This document shows positions 24,529 to 34,040 of a stretch of 64,000 bases of DNA, piece after piece. How positions within the stretch are numbered: the stretch's first letter is position 1; each line of letters begins with the position of its first letter. A program made the translations under genes and the position numbers. This DNA comes from DASSTY01 sp035760645 (GTDB taxonomy: Bacteria; Gemmatimonadota; Gemmatimonadetes; Gemmatimonadales; GWC2-71-9), in contig DASTSO010000099.1 of NCBI GenBank assembly GCA_035760645.1, positions 14,909 through 78,908 on the forward strand. The letters run 5' to 3'. The notes under the pieces were generated by a model, which did not search any database, had not been told where the DNA came from, and saw nothing but the letters and a program-made list of their open reading frames with translations.

Positions 24529-24536
24529 GAGTGCGT

Positions 24537-27500
24537 ATGCGTCGTCGTCTCGGTCTGGCAGTCGTCGCGGCCACCCTCGTCGGGGTGGCCGCGCCGCGCC
24601 CGGCCACGGCCCAGTACTTCGGCCAGAACAAGGTCCAGTACAGCACGTTCGAGTTCAAGGTCATCCAGACCGAGCACTTCGACGTGCACTTCTACGAGCA
24701 GGAGCGCGCGGCGGCGCTGGACGTGGCCCGCATGGCCGAGCGCTCGTACGCGCAGCTCTCGCGGGTGCTCAACCACCAGTTCCGCGAGCGCAAGCCGATC
24801 ATCGTCTACGCCTCGCACGCCGACTTCGTGCAGACCAACGCCACCCCGGGCGAGGTGGGCGAGGGCACCGGCGGCTTCACCGACTTTCTCAAGCATCGGA
24901 ACATCTTCCCGCTGACCGGCTCGTACCGGGACAACGAGGAGGTGCTGATGCACGAGATGGTGCACCAGTTCCAGTACGACATCTGGTCGCGCGGGCGCGC
25001 GGGCGCGGGCATCGCCACGATCGTCGCGGTGAACCCGCCGCTCTGGTTCGTCGAGGGCATGGCCGCCTACCTCTCGCGCGGCCCGTACGACCCCGAGACG
25101 GCGATGTGGCTGCGGGACGCGGTGCTGGAGGACAAGCTCCCCACGATCGCGCAGCTCACCGACGACCCGCGGATCTTCCCCTATCGCTTCGGCCAGGCGC
25201 TGATGAGCTACATCGGCGAGCGCTGGGGCGACGAGGCGATCGGCGCCGTGCTCGCCGGCACGATGAACGGCGGCCTCGAGGGCGCGGTGCGCCGGGTGCT
25301 GGGGCTCACCCTCGACCAGCTCTCCGAGCAGTGGCGCAACGCCGTGCGCCAGCAGTACCTCCCCGAGCTCGGCAGCAAGGTGAAGGCGGCCGCGATCGCG
25401 CAGCCGCTGCTGACCGAGAAGCAGTCGGACGGCACGCTGCACCTGGCGCCCGCGATGTCGCCCGACGGGTCGCAGGTGGCCTACTTCAGCGAGGGAAACT
25501 TCTACTTCGTCGACCTCTACCTGGCCGACGGCGTCACCGGCAAGCGCAAGCGGCGGCTCTTCAAGTCCACCTTCAGCAGCAACTACGAGACGTTCCGCTT
25601 CATCAACTCGCAGGCGAACTGGTCGCCCGACGGGCAGTATCTCGCCTTCGCCGGCAAGCGCGGCGCCACGGACGAGATCATCATCCTCGACGTGAAGCGC
25701 AACAAGCAGGTCGGCCGCATCCGCGTCCAGGTGCCGGACGCGAACGGGCGGATGCGCACGCTGAACGGCGTCACCACCCCGGCCTGGAGCCCCGACGGGA
25801 AGCAGATCGTCTTCACGGGCTACGACGGCGGGCTCTCGGACCTCTTCGTCGTGAACCGCGACGGCACCAACCTGCGGCGCCTGACGAACGACAAGTACGC
25901 CGACCTCCACCCGGTGTGGTCGCCCGACGGGCGCTACCTCGCTTTCACCACCGACCGCGGGCCGAAGACCGACTTCCAGACGCTCACCTTCGGCAACATG
26001 CGGATCGCGCTCTACGACCTCGAGACCGGGGCGATCCGGCCGCTCGAGCACATGGACGTGGGCCGCAACGTGAGCCCGCAGTGGTCGCCCGACGGGAAGG
26101 CGATCGCGTTCGTCTCCGACCGCACGGGCGTCAGCAACGTCTACGTCCTGGAGCTCGAGCGGAACCAGCTCTTCCAGATCACCGACCTCTTCACCGGGGC
26201 CGCCGGGATCACGACGCTCTCGCCCGTGCTCTCCTGGGCGCAAGGCGCCGACCGGCTCGCCTTCGTCTACTACGAGGACGGGAAGTACGACGTGTACACC
26301 CTGGCGCATCCGCGCCAGATGGAGCGGCGGCCCTGGACGCCGGCCGACGCCGACAGCGCCAAGGTGCTCGCCACCACCGCCGCCGAGCCCGCGACGCCGG
26401 CGGCGGCCGCGGCGCCCGCCCCCAGCGCGCAGGTGGGCGCGGGCGGCACGATCTACCGCACCCCGCAGGGCTTCCGGGCCGCCGACTCGGTGCCCACCCC
26501 CGCCCCGGGCGACACGACCCGGCCGCCGGCGCCGGTATCGATCGCGGCGCTGCTCGACTCGACCACGCTCGCCCTGCCCGACACCAGCGAGTTCGCGATC
26601 CACGACTACCACGTCCGCTTCACGCCGGACTACGTGGCGCGGCCCTCGATCGGCTACGTGCGCGACAACTTCGGGCGCGGCGTCTTCGGCGGCAGCACGA
26701 TCTCGCTGAGCGACATCCTGGGCAACCAGCAGCTCATCTTCTCGGGCTACATCAACGGGCGGATCACCGAGGCGCAGGTGCTGGCGGCCTACGCCAACCT
26801 GAGCCACCGGATGAACTACGCGGTCGGCATCACCCAGGACCCGTACTACTTCCTCGAGCCCAGCGAGATCCGGCCCGACCCCCAGGTGCCGGGCGGCGCG
26901 GAGTTCGTCTCGAACTTCCGCCGGATCGTCATCCGCTCGGCCTTCGCCCAGGCGTCGTATCCGTTCAGCCGCTTCCAGCGCGTCGAGCTGGCCGCGCGGG
27001 CGGCGAACGTGAGCGACGACATCCTCAGCCTCGTCGAGCCCTACGACCCGGCGAGCGGCCTCTACACGCGCGACCCGTTCGAGGAGTCGAGCAACGGGAC
27101 GAACGTCAGCTACGTGCAGCCCTCGCTCGCCCTGGTCTACGACAACACGCTCTTCGGCTACGTCGGCCCGTTCTTCGGGCGGCGCTACCGCTTCGAGATC
27201 TCGCAGAACATCGGCGGCTGGCGCTTCACCCAGCTGCTGGGCGACTACCGGCGCTACGACCGCATCGTCGGGCCCGTCGTGCTCGCGACCCGCGGGCTCT
27301 ACTTCGGCCGCATCGGCCGTGACGCCGACGAGTTCCGGCTCTTCCTCGGCCAGTCCGACCTGCTGCGCGGCAACACCTCGGGGAGCTATTTCCGCCACGA
27401 GTGCCAGACGCTGAGCGACGTGGGCACCGAGACCGGCTGCGCCGCGCTCGACCGGCTGATCGGCACCCAGCTCGCCGTGGCCTCGGCCGAGGTGCGCTTC

Positions 27501-27770
27501 CCGCTCCTGCCGCAGAAGTGGATGATCCTCCCGCTCGAGGGGGCCCTCTTCTACGACGTCGGCGTGACCTGGGACGCGAACAGCACGGTGAAGCTGAGCC
27601 GCGCCCCGGGCGACGACCCCCTCAAGGTCCGCACCCCGCTCCAGACCGTGGGCACCTCGATCCGTACGAACCTCTTCGGCTTCGTGGTCGCGCGCTTCGA
27701 TTACTCCTTCCCGCTCCACCGCCCGGGGGTAAAGGGGTACTGGACGATCAGCCTGGGGCCGACGTTCTAG
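24537..27770 (+). CDS. Exported MA-clan metallopeptidase with TolB propeller and C-terminal beta-barrel
   Basis: A 1077-residue protein with a signal peptide (ends PRPATAQ, residue 26). The N-terminal domain is peptidase-MA-like: HEMVH at residues 139-143 supplies the zinc ligands and catalytic Glu, and WFVEGMAAYLSRG supplies the third ligand. Residues about 300-600 carry at least four TolB/PD40 propeller repeats (SPDGSQVAYF, WSPDGQYLAF, WSPDGKQIVF, WSPDGRYLAF). A Pro/Ala linker follows. The last 370 residues alternate strands and end in TISLGPTF, like a surface-antigen (BamA-type) barrel. It is probably anchored in the outer membrane with the protease in the periplasm. Substrates are unknown. 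ATG 24537 is chosen for its leader and upstream GGAG. Confidence 0.8.
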   Translation: MRRRLGLAVVAATLVGVAAPRPATAQYFGQNKVQYSTFEFKVIQTEHFDVHFYEQERAAALDVARMAERSYAQLSRVLNHQFRERKPIIVYASHADFVQTNATPGEVGEGTGGFTDFLKHRNIFPLTGSYRDNEEVLMHEMVHQFQYDIWSRGRAGAGIATIVAVNPPLWFVEGMAAYLSRGPYDPETAMWLRDAVLEDKLPTIAQLTDDPRIFPYRFGQALMSYIGERWGDEAIGAVLAGTMNGGLEGAVRRVLGLTLDQLSEQWRNAVRQQYLPELGSKVKAAAIAQPLLTEKQSDGTLHLAPAMSPDGSQVAYFSEGNFYFVDLYLADGVTGKRKRRLFKSTFSSNYETFRFINSQANWSPDGQYLAFAGKRGATDEIIILDVKRNKQVGRIRVQVPDANGRMRTLNGVTTPAWSPDGKQIVFTGYDGGLSDLFVVNRDGTNLRRLTNDKYADLHPVWSPDGRYLAFTTDRGPKTDFQTLTFGNMRIALYDLETGAIRPLEHMDVGRNVSPQWSPDGKAIAFVSDRTGVSNVYVLELERNQLFQITDLFTGAAGITTLSPVLSWAQGADRLAFVYYEDGKYDVYTLAHPRQMERRPWTPADADSAKVLATTAAEPATPAAAAAPAPSAQVGAGGTIYRTPQGFRAADSVPTPAPGDTTRPPAPVSIAALLDSTTLALPDTSEFAIHDYHVRFTPDYVARPSIGYVRDNFGRGVFGGSTISLSDILGNQQLIFSGYINGRITEAQVLAAYANLSHRMNYAVGITQDPYYFLEPSEIRPDPQVPGGAEFVSNFRRIVIRSAFAQASYPFSRFQRVELAARAANVSDDILSLVEPYDPASGLYTRDPFEESSNGTNVSYVQPSLALVYDNTLFGYVGPFFGRRYRFEISQNIGGWRFTQLLGDYRRYDRIVGPVVLATRGLYFGRIGRDADEFRLFLGQSDLLRGNTSGSYFRHECQTLSDVGTETGCAALDRLIGTQLAVASAEVRFPLLPQKWMILPLEGALFYDVGVTWDANSTVKLSRAPGDDPLKVRTPLQTVGTSIRTNLFGFVVARFDYSFPLHRPGVKGYWTISLGPTF

Positions 27771-27885
27771 GGCGGCACGGCGGGACACTCATCACGCGAG
27801 CGAGCCTCCGGTACCCACACCGGAGGCTCGTTCGTCGGCGGAACCTCCCGCCGTCCCGCCTCTCCCGCCGTCCCGCCCTCCCGCC
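27771..27885. repeat. Composite inverted-repeat element B with a terminator-like hairpin
   Basis: It begins at the base after the TAG of the preceding gene with GGCGGCACGGCGGGAC (diverged left arm). A 12-bp hairpin CGAGCCTCCGGT/ACCGGAGGCTCG follows at 27801-27830. Two full right arms CTCCCGCCGTCCCGCC lie at 27845 and 27862, with a third partial copy. The hairpin can terminate the peptidase transcript. Confidence 0.8.
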
Positions 27886-27893
27886 TATTTTCC
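27886..27893 (+). promoter_or_regulatory. Candidate leaderless promoter TATTTTCC
   Basis: TATTTTCC abuts the end of element B and ends 4 nt before GTG 27898, with no Shine-Dalgarno between. The spacing equals that seen at tsaC, larE and arfB, so transcription may start at the initiation codon itself. Confidence 0.45.
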
Positions 27894-27897
27894 GTCC

Positions 27898-29394
27898 GTG
27901 ATTCGTCATACCCTCCTCTCTGCCGGCCTGCTCCTGCTCGCGGTGGGCTGCGGCCGGGGCACGCCCGCGGCCCGCGGCGGCGACACCGCCTCCGCCCTCG
28001 CCGAGGGGGGCACCGCGCCGGCCAGTCTCCTGCGGCTGCCCCGCGAGGGCGGCGCGCCGCGCCTCTACTCCCCGGCTCTCGAGCCGCGCGACTGGCAGGC
28101 CGGCGGCAAGCTCCCCGCCCTCGAAGCCGTCATTGGGCCCGACGCGGACCAGCGGGTGGTGTTCCTCACCGACCGGAAGCGCAATCTCTTCGCCCTCGAG
28201 CTGGAATCGGGTCGCACCCGCGCGGTGCTGCCCCAGGTGACCCGCGCGGTCGTGGGGCCGGACGGGAGCGTCTACGCCGTGGACACGGGCCGGGCCGTCA
28301 CTCGCGTCGCCCGGCGCACCCCGACCCGCTACCGCGACCGCCTCGCCGCCGACCCGACGGCCCTCTACCCGACCCAGGATGGCGATCTCCTCGCCATCGA
28401 GCGTGGCCGGGGACTGGCGATCTTCGGCCCCGACCACCCGCGCCAGCGCGTCGAGGAGGTCCCGGCGGGCCCGAGCGCGGCGACCCAGTGGGGCGACCTC
28501 CTCGCGGTGGGCACCGACACGGCGGTCATCCTCTTCGCCCCCGACGCGAACCCGAAGCAGCGCCTCCGCTCGGTGGACGCGGACGGCCCGGCCGGGGCGC
28601 TCCTGTTCTCGCCCTCGGGGCACCGGCTCTACGTGGCCGAGACCGAGGCGCCGGCCCTCCGCGTGATCGGCCGCTTCGACCGGGACGTCGTCGCCACGGT
28701 GAAGCTGCCGGGCCGCGCGGTGGAGCTGCGTGGGGACCGCTACGGCGACTGGCTCCTCGCCCGCCCCGAGCGGGGCGACTCGGCCTGGGTGATCGACGCC
28801 GTGGACCACCGCCTCGTCGGCACGGTCCCTGCACGCTGGGGCGCCGATCTGCCCGCCTTCGTCGGCGCCGGCACGCTCGTGACGCGCCAGGGCGCGGACC
28901 TCGTCGCGCTCGACCTCTCGCGCCGGGGCTTCCCCGTCGTGGGCACGGTGAAGGACGGCGCGAAGGACCTCTGGGCCCCGGTGAGCTGGGTGCCCGCCTC
29001 GGAGGCGCCGGCGCTGGCGCGGCGCGACTCCGCGCCGCCCATGGCCGGCACGCCGGCGGCCGACTCCGCCGCCGCGAGCCGCCAGGTGGCCGCGGCCGAC
29101 AGCGAGGGCGACACGGGCGAGGACGGCGGCGCGCGACGCCCGGCCGAGCGGGTGTATTTGCAGGTCAGCAGCTCGCAGAACCCGGACTGGGCCAAGGACC
29201 TCGGCGACCAGCTCACGAAGGCTGGCCTGCGCGCGGCGGTGCTCCCGCCGCATGCCCAGGGGGATCCGTACCGGGTGGTGGTCGGCCCCTACGACAGCCG
29301 CGAGGCGGCCGAGGCGGCGAGCCGCCAGCTCGGCCGGCCCTCCTTCATCATCTCGGCCGAGCCGGACAGCACGTCCGGCGCGGACCGGCAGTAG
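27898..29394 (+). CDS. Lipoprotein with C-terminal SPOR domain
   Basis: A 498-residue lipoprotein. The leader HTLLSAGLLLLAVGC has a lipobox (LAVGC), and the lipidated Cys is near residue 18. Residues about 30-370 are strand-rich and repetitive (TDRKRNLFALELESGRTRAV, FSPSGHRLYVAETEAPALRVIG), resembling a seven-bladed propeller. The final 75 residues, RVYLQVSSSQNPDWAKDLGDQL to GPYDSREAAEAASRQLG, are a SPOR domain, which binds denuded septal peptidoglycan. A role at the division site or in envelope sensing is inferred. smc follows 59 nt downstream. Confidence 0.8.
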   Translation: MIRHTLLSAGLLLLAVGCGRGTPAARGGDTASALAEGGTAPASLLRLPREGGAPRLYSPALEPRDWQAGGKLPALEAVIGPDADQRVVFLTDRKRNLFALELESGRTRAVLPQVTRAVVGPDGSVYAVDTGRAVTRVARRTPTRYRDRLAADPTALYPTQDGDLLAIERGRGLAIFGPDHPRQRVEEVPAGPSAATQWGDLLAVGTDTAVILFAPDANPKQRLRSVDADGPAGALLFSPSGHRLYVAETEAPALRVIGRFDRDVVATVKLPGRAVELRGDRYGDWLLARPERGDSAWVIDAVDHRLVGTVPARWGADLPAFVGAGTLVTRQGADLVALDLSRRGFPVVGTVKDGAKDLWAPVSWVPASEAPALARRDSAPPMAGTPAADSAAASRQVAAADSEGDTGEDGGARRPAERVYLQVSSSQNPDWAKDLGDQLTKAGLRAAVLPPHAQGDPYRVVVGPYDSREAAEAASRQLGRPSFIISAEPDSTSGADRQ

Positions 29395-29453
29395 GCAGCC
29401 GCGGGACGGGCCGCCCCCACACGCTCGCACGGCATCCAGGACAGGACAGCGGC

Positions 29454-32400
29454 ATGAAGCTCACCAAGCTGGAGCTCTCCGGCTTCAAATCGTTTGCGGA
29501 CACGGTCACCCTCACCTTCGAGCAGGGCGTGACCGCGATCGTGGGCCCCAACGGCTGCGGCAAGTCGAACGTCTCCGACGCCGTCCGCTGGGTGCTCGGT
29601 GAGACCAGCGCGCGCCTGCTGCGCGGCGGCAAGATGGAGGACGTGATCTTCCAGGGCGCCGCCACCCGCCGGCCGGTCAACGTCACCGAGGTCTCGCTCT
29701 ACCTCGACAACTCCTGCGGCACGCTGCCGATCGCCTACCAAGAGGTGGTGATCACGCGCCGGCTGAGCCGGTCGGGCCAGAGCGACTACCTGATCAACGG
29801 CTCCCCGGTGCGCCTGCGCGACGTGCACGACCTGCTGCGCGGCACGGGCCTGGGTGGCGAGGCCGGCGTCGTCATCGAGGCCAAGGCGATCGACCGCCTC
29901 CTGAGCGACCGCGCCGACGAGCGCCGCTCGCTCTTCGAGGAGGCGTCGGGGATCGGGCTCTACCGCGACCGCAAGCAGTCGAGCGAGCGGCGGCTCGAGG
30001 AGACCGCGCAGGACCTGCAGCGGGTCGAGGACCTCATCGCCGAGGTGCAGTCGCAGCTCCGCAGCCTCGCGCGCCAGCGCGGCAAGGCCGAGCGGCACGT
30101 GAAGCTCACCGAGGAGAAGTACGCCGTCACCCTGACCCTCGCCCGGCGGCACCTCGATCGGCTGCACGAGGAGACGGGGACGATGGAGGCGCGCTTCACC
30201 GAGCTCGCCGAGCAGCTCCCGGCGGCGCGCACGCGGCTGGCGGAAGCCGAGCAGCAGCGCGCGGCGACGGCCGAGGTGCGGAGCGCGGCGGAGGCGGAGC
30301 GCGCCGACGTGGCGCGCCGGCTCGCGCAGGTGCGCGTCGAGCTGGGCAAGCTCGAGGGCGACATCGCGCTCGCCGCGGAGCGGATCTCGAACGCCTCGCA
30401 CCGCCGCACCCGCGCGGCCGAGGAGCGCACGCAGGCCGCCCTGCGCGGCGAGCAGGCCGAGGTCGAGGTGCAGGCGGCGGCGGCCGAACGGGCGGCGGCC
30501 GAGACCGAGCACCGGCAGATCCAGGCCGAGCTCGCCGGGCGCGCGGCGGAGGAGGAGAGCGGGCGCCAGCGCCTCGCCAACCAGCGCAACGCGATGCGCG
30601 AGCAGGAGCAGGCGCTCCAGAAGCAGGTGCAGGCGATCCGCTCGCTCGAGGGCGAGCGCACCGCGCTCGAGAGCGAGCTGGGCTCGCTGCGGGAGCGCGC
30701 GGCGCAGGCCGAGGCGCATCGCGAGCAGCTCCGCGCCTCGCTGGGCGAGGCGGAGCGCCGGCGCGACCACCTGGTCGAGCGCGCCGGCTTCCACAGCTAC
30801 GAGGCGAAGCGCGCCGCGGAGGCGGCCGAACAGGCGCGGCACACCGTGGCCGAGACGCGCGAGCACGAGGCGGCCGACCGCTCGGCGCGGCGGCAGGCCG
30901 AGGAGGCGCTCGCCCAGCTCACCGCCCGCCGCGCGGCGCTCGAGGAGCTCGAACGCGACCGCGTGGGGCTCGCCCCGGCGGCCGCGGCGCTGCTCGCCGC
31001 GCGCGCGGAATTCGACGGCGCGGTGCTCGGCCCCTTGAGCGACTTCGTCTCCACCGGCCGCGAGGACGCCGAGCTCGCCGAGCGGCTGCTGGGCGAGTGG
31101 ATGCACGCCGTGCTCGTGCGCGACCGCGCCGCGGTCGAGCGCATTCAGGCGTGGCACGCCGAGCAGCAGCCGGGGGCGCTCGTCCTCCTGCCGCTCGATC
31201 CGGGCCCGGCCGCGATGCCCGACCACCTGCCACTCGACTCGCGGCTCGAGGTGCAGGCGCCGGCGCTGCCCTGGGTGCGCGCGGCGCTGGGCGGGAGCGA
31301 GGTGCTCGACGCCGCGGGCCGCGTGCTGAAGCGCGCGAGCGGCGCGATCTTCCTCACCGGCGCCGTGTCCGCCACCGGCCCGCTCCGCCGCCGCGCCGAG
31401 CTCGCGAGCCTGGCGCAGGACGTGGCGCAGGGCGAGGCGACGCTCGAGGCGGCGCAGGCGGCGCTCCAGGCCACGACGGAGCGCCTCGCCGACGCGGAGC
31501 GGATGCTGCAGGCCGCCTCGCAGCAGGCGGAGGCGGCGCGCCAGGCGGAGCGCCAGGCGACGGCGGCGCGCGAGGACGCGGTGCGCCTCGTCGGCAACCT
31601 GACACGCGAGGTGCAGGACTCCGAGGCGCAGCTCGCCCGCATCGCCGAGCGGGTGGCGCGCTCCGAGGGCCGCCGGGCCGAGATCGACGCCGCGCTCACC
31701 GAGAGCGAGGTGCAGCGCGCCCGCCTCGACGAGGCGCTCGGCGCCGCCCAGGCGCAGCTCGCCGGGCTCGAGGCCGAGCAGGAGAGCGCGCGCGAGGAGC
31801 GGGTGCACTGGCAGGTGCAGGAGGCGCACGTCGCGGCCCGGCTGAAGGCGGCCACCGAGCGCCTCGAGCGCGCGAGCCGCACGAAGCGCGACGCCGAGCA
31901 GGCGGTCGAGTCGCTCGCGGCCGAGCTGGCGCGGCTCGAGACCGACATCCAGGCGCTCGACGCCCAGCAGGCGCAGTGGCTCGAGGCGCGGGCCGAGCGG
32001 GTGGCGGCCGTGAACGAGCTCGAGCGCGCCGCGGCGCAGAGCGAGGAGGCCCTCGCCGGCGCCATCGAGGCCCTGGCCGCGGCCGAGCGCGAGCTCACCG
32101 TGGCGCGCCACGAGCTCGAGCGCGCGAGCGAGGAGAGCCACGGGCTCCAGGTGCGGCTCACCGAGGCCGCGGGACTCCGGCGCAGCATCGTCGAGCGAGT
32201 CGAGCACGAGTGGAAGAAGCCGCTGGACGAGCTCTTCCAGGGCGTCACCTTCCTCGACCTCGACCTCGAGACGCTCGAGAGCGAGGCGCAGCGCATCGTC
32301 GAGCAGCTCGAGTCGATCGGGCCGGTGAACCCGCTCGCCGTCGAGGAGCACGCCGAGGAGAGCAAGCGCCTCGAGTTCCTCATCGCCCAGCGCGACGACC

Positions 32401-32927
32401 TCGTCAGCGCGCGCCAGTCGCTCATCCAGGCCATCCGCGAGATCGACGGCACGGCGAAGCAGATGTTCCTCGAGACCTTCACCGCCGTGCAGGCCAACTT
32501 CCAGAACGTCTTCCAGACGCTCTTCGGCGGCGGCGAGTGCGAGCTGCGGCTCGCCAACCCCGAGGACCCGCTCGAGAGCGACATCGACATCCACGCGGCG
32601 CCGCGCGGCAAGCGCACGCAGCGCATCCACCTGCTGAGCTCGGGCGAGCGCACCCTCGTGGCCGTCTCGCTGCTCTTCAGCATCTACCTGACGAAGCCGA
32701 GCCCCTTCTGCCTCATGGACGAGGTGGACGCGCCGCTCGACGACGCGAACGTCGGCCGCTTCACCCGGCTCCTCGAGGAGTTCAAGAGCGGCACGCAGTT
32801 CCTCGTCATCACCCACAACCCGCGCACCATGCAGTCGGCCGACGCGGTCTACGGCGTGACGATGCAGGAGCCCGGCGTCTCGACCATCGTCGGCGTGCGG
32901 CTCGGCGAGGCGGCGGCCCCGGCGTGA
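29454..32927 (+). CDS. smc: Chromosome segregation ATPase SMC
   Basis: Condensin core protein that extrudes DNA loops and organises the chromosome. The 1157 residues have N-terminal Walker A GPNGCGKSN (about 33-41) and DAVRWVLGE, a coiled coil to about 500, a hinge at about 515-640, a second coiled coil, and the C-terminal head with LLSSGERTLVAVSLLF (signature near 1061) and Walker B FCLMDEVDAPLDDAN. The ABC signature reads LSSGE where SMC proteins normally have LSGGE. ATG 29454 is followed at once by KLTKLELSGFKSFAD. No scpA or scpB gene is in the window. aroF follows 34 nt later. Confidence 0.97.
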   Translation: MKLTKLELSGFKSFADTVTLTFEQGVTAIVGPNGCGKSNVSDAVRWVLGETSARLLRGGKMEDVIFQGAATRRPVNVTEVSLYLDNSCGTLPIAYQEVVITRRLSRSGQSDYLINGSPVRLRDVHDLLRGTGLGGEAGVVIEAKAIDRLLSDRADERRSLFEEASGIGLYRDRKQSSERRLEETAQDLQRVEDLIAEVQSQLRSLARQRGKAERHVKLTEEKYAVTLTLARRHLDRLHEETGTMEARFTELAEQLPAARTRLAEAEQQRAATAEVRSAAEAERADVARRLAQVRVELGKLEGDIALAAERISNASHRRTRAAEERTQAALRGEQAEVEVQAAAAERAAAETEHRQIQAELAGRAAEEESGRQRLANQRNAMREQEQALQKQVQAIRSLEGERTALESELGSLRERAAQAEAHREQLRASLGEAERRRDHLVERAGFHSYEAKRAAEAAEQARHTVAETREHEAADRSARRQAEEALAQLTARRAALEELERDRVGLAPAAAALLAARAEFDGAVLGPLSDFVSTGREDAELAERLLGEWMHAVLVRDRAAVERIQAWHAEQQPGALVLLPLDPGPAAMPDHLPLDSRLEVQAPALPWVRAALGGSEVLDAAGRVLKRASGAIFLTGAVSATGPLRRRAELASLAQDVAQGEATLEAAQAALQATTERLADAERMLQAASQQAEAARQAERQATAAREDAVRLVGNLTREVQDSEAQLARIAERVARSEGRRAEIDAALTESEVQRARLDEALGAAQAQLAGLEAEQESAREERVHWQVQEAHVAARLKAATERLERASRTKRDAEQAVESLAAELARLETDIQALDAQQAQWLEARAERVAAVNELERAAAQSEEALAGAIEALAAAERELTVARHELERASEESHGLQVRLTEAAGLRRSIVERVEHEWKKPLDELFQGVTFLDLDLETLESEAQRIVEQLESIGPVNPLAVEEHAEESKRLEFLIAQRDDLVSARQSLIQAIREIDGTAKQMFLETFTAVQANFQNVFQTLFGGGECELRLANPEDPLESDIDIHAAPRGKRTQRIHLLSSGERTLVAVSLLFSIYLTKPSPFCLMDEVDAPLDDANVGRFTRLLEEFKSGTQFLVITHNPRTMQSADAVYGVTMQEPGVSTIVGVRLGEAAAPA

Positions 32928-32961
32928 GCCGGCCCCCCTCGATTCACGCGGAGCGGAACGG

Positions 32962-34002
32962 ATGCTGGTCGTCATGAGCCACGACTGCCCCGAGGAGGCC
33001 ATCCGGCGGGTCGTGGCCGTCATCGAGGAAATGGGCTACCAGGCGCGGCCGATGCCCGGGAAGCACCGCACGGCGGTCGGCGTGGTCGGCAACGACGGCC
33101 GGGTGGACGATTCGCAGCTCCTGGCGCTGCCCGGGGTGCAGGACGTCGTGCACGTCACCCGGCCCTACAAGCAGGTCTCGCGCGAGTGGAAGCCCGAGGC
33201 CACGGTGGTCCGCCTGCCCGGCGGGCTGGCGATCGGCGGCGACGAGGTGGTCGTCATGGCGGGCCCCTGCTCCGTCGAGACCGAGCGGCAGATCCTCGAG
33301 GCCGCGCACCGCGTGCGCGAGGCCGGCGCGACGGTGCTGCGCGGCGGCGCCTACAAGCCGCGCAGCTCGCCCTACTCCTTCCAGGGGCTGGGGCGCGAGG
33401 GGCTCCGGCTCCTCGCGAAGGCGCGCGCCGAGACGGGGCTGCTCGTCGTCACCGAGGCGATGGACGCCGAGGGCGTGGACGCGGTGGCCGAGGTGGCCGA
33501 CATCGTCCAGATCGGCGCGCGCAACATGCAGAACTACTCGCTGCTCAAGCGCGCCGGGCGCGCCGGCAAGCCGGTGCTCCTCAAGCGCGGCATGGCGGCG
33601 ACGATCACCGAGCTGCTCCTGTCGGCCGAGTACATCGTGGCCGAGGGGAACCCCGACGTCATCCTCTGCGAGCGCGGCGTGCGCGGCTTCGACGGCGCGA
33701 CGCGCAATCTCTTCGACCTGAGCGCCGTCGCCGTGGTGCACGGGCTCTCGCACCTGCCGATCGTCGCCGACCCGAGCCACGGCACGGGCCACCGGCAGAT
33801 GGTCGTCCCGATGGCGCGCGCCGCGGTCGCGGCCGGCGCCGACGGCCTCCTCGTCGAGGTGCACCCGCAGCCCGAGCGCGCCCTCTCCGACGGCGCGCAG
33901 AGTCTCTACCCCGAGCAGTTCGCCGAGCTCATGCGCGAGGCGCGCCTCATCGCCGAGGCGATCGGCCGGCGCGTGGCCGAGCCGGCGGAGCTGCGCGCAT
34001 GA
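32962..34002 (+). CDS. aroF: 3-deoxy-7-phosphoheptulonate synthase, type I-beta with regulatory domain
   Basis: First enzyme of the shikimate pathway, condensing PEP and erythrose 4-phosphate. The 346 residues start with a ferredoxin-like regulatory domain (MLVVMSHDCPEEAIRRVVAVI to about 75), as in the Thermotoga and Bacillus type I-beta enzymes, where it mediates feedback inhibition by Tyr or Phe. The barrel carries MAGPCSVET, GGAYKPRSSPYSFQGLG, QIGARNMQNY, KRGM, VADPSHGTGH and LLVEVHPQPERALSDGAQSL, with metal and substrate ligands intact. The symbol aroF is used for the type; regulation by a specific amino acid is not visible. Confidence 0.93.
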   Translation: MLVVMSHDCPEEAIRRVVAVIEEMGYQARPMPGKHRTAVGVVGNDGRVDDSQLLALPGVQDVVHVTRPYKQVSREWKPEATVVRLPGGLAIGGDEVVVMAGPCSVETERQILEAAHRVREAGATVLRGGAYKPRSSPYSFQGLGREGLRLLAKARAETGLLVVTEAMDAEGVDAVAEVADIVQIGARNMQNYSLLKRAGRAGKPVLLKRGMAATITELLLSAEYIVAEGNPDVILCERGVRGFDGATRNLFDLSAVAVVHGLSHLPIVADPSHGTGHRQMVVPMARAAVAAGADGLLVEVHPQPERALSDGAQSLYPEQFAELMREARLIAEAIGRRVAEPAELRA

Positions 34003-34040
34003 GCCGGGGTTCCTGCCCGGGCCTGCGCAGGAGTGTTCGC

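Noticed and set aside
29289..33023. A 1244-residue antisense open frame opposite smc
   Set aside because: Arg/Leu-rich mirror of the SMC coding strand without recognisable domains; SMC is unambiguous.
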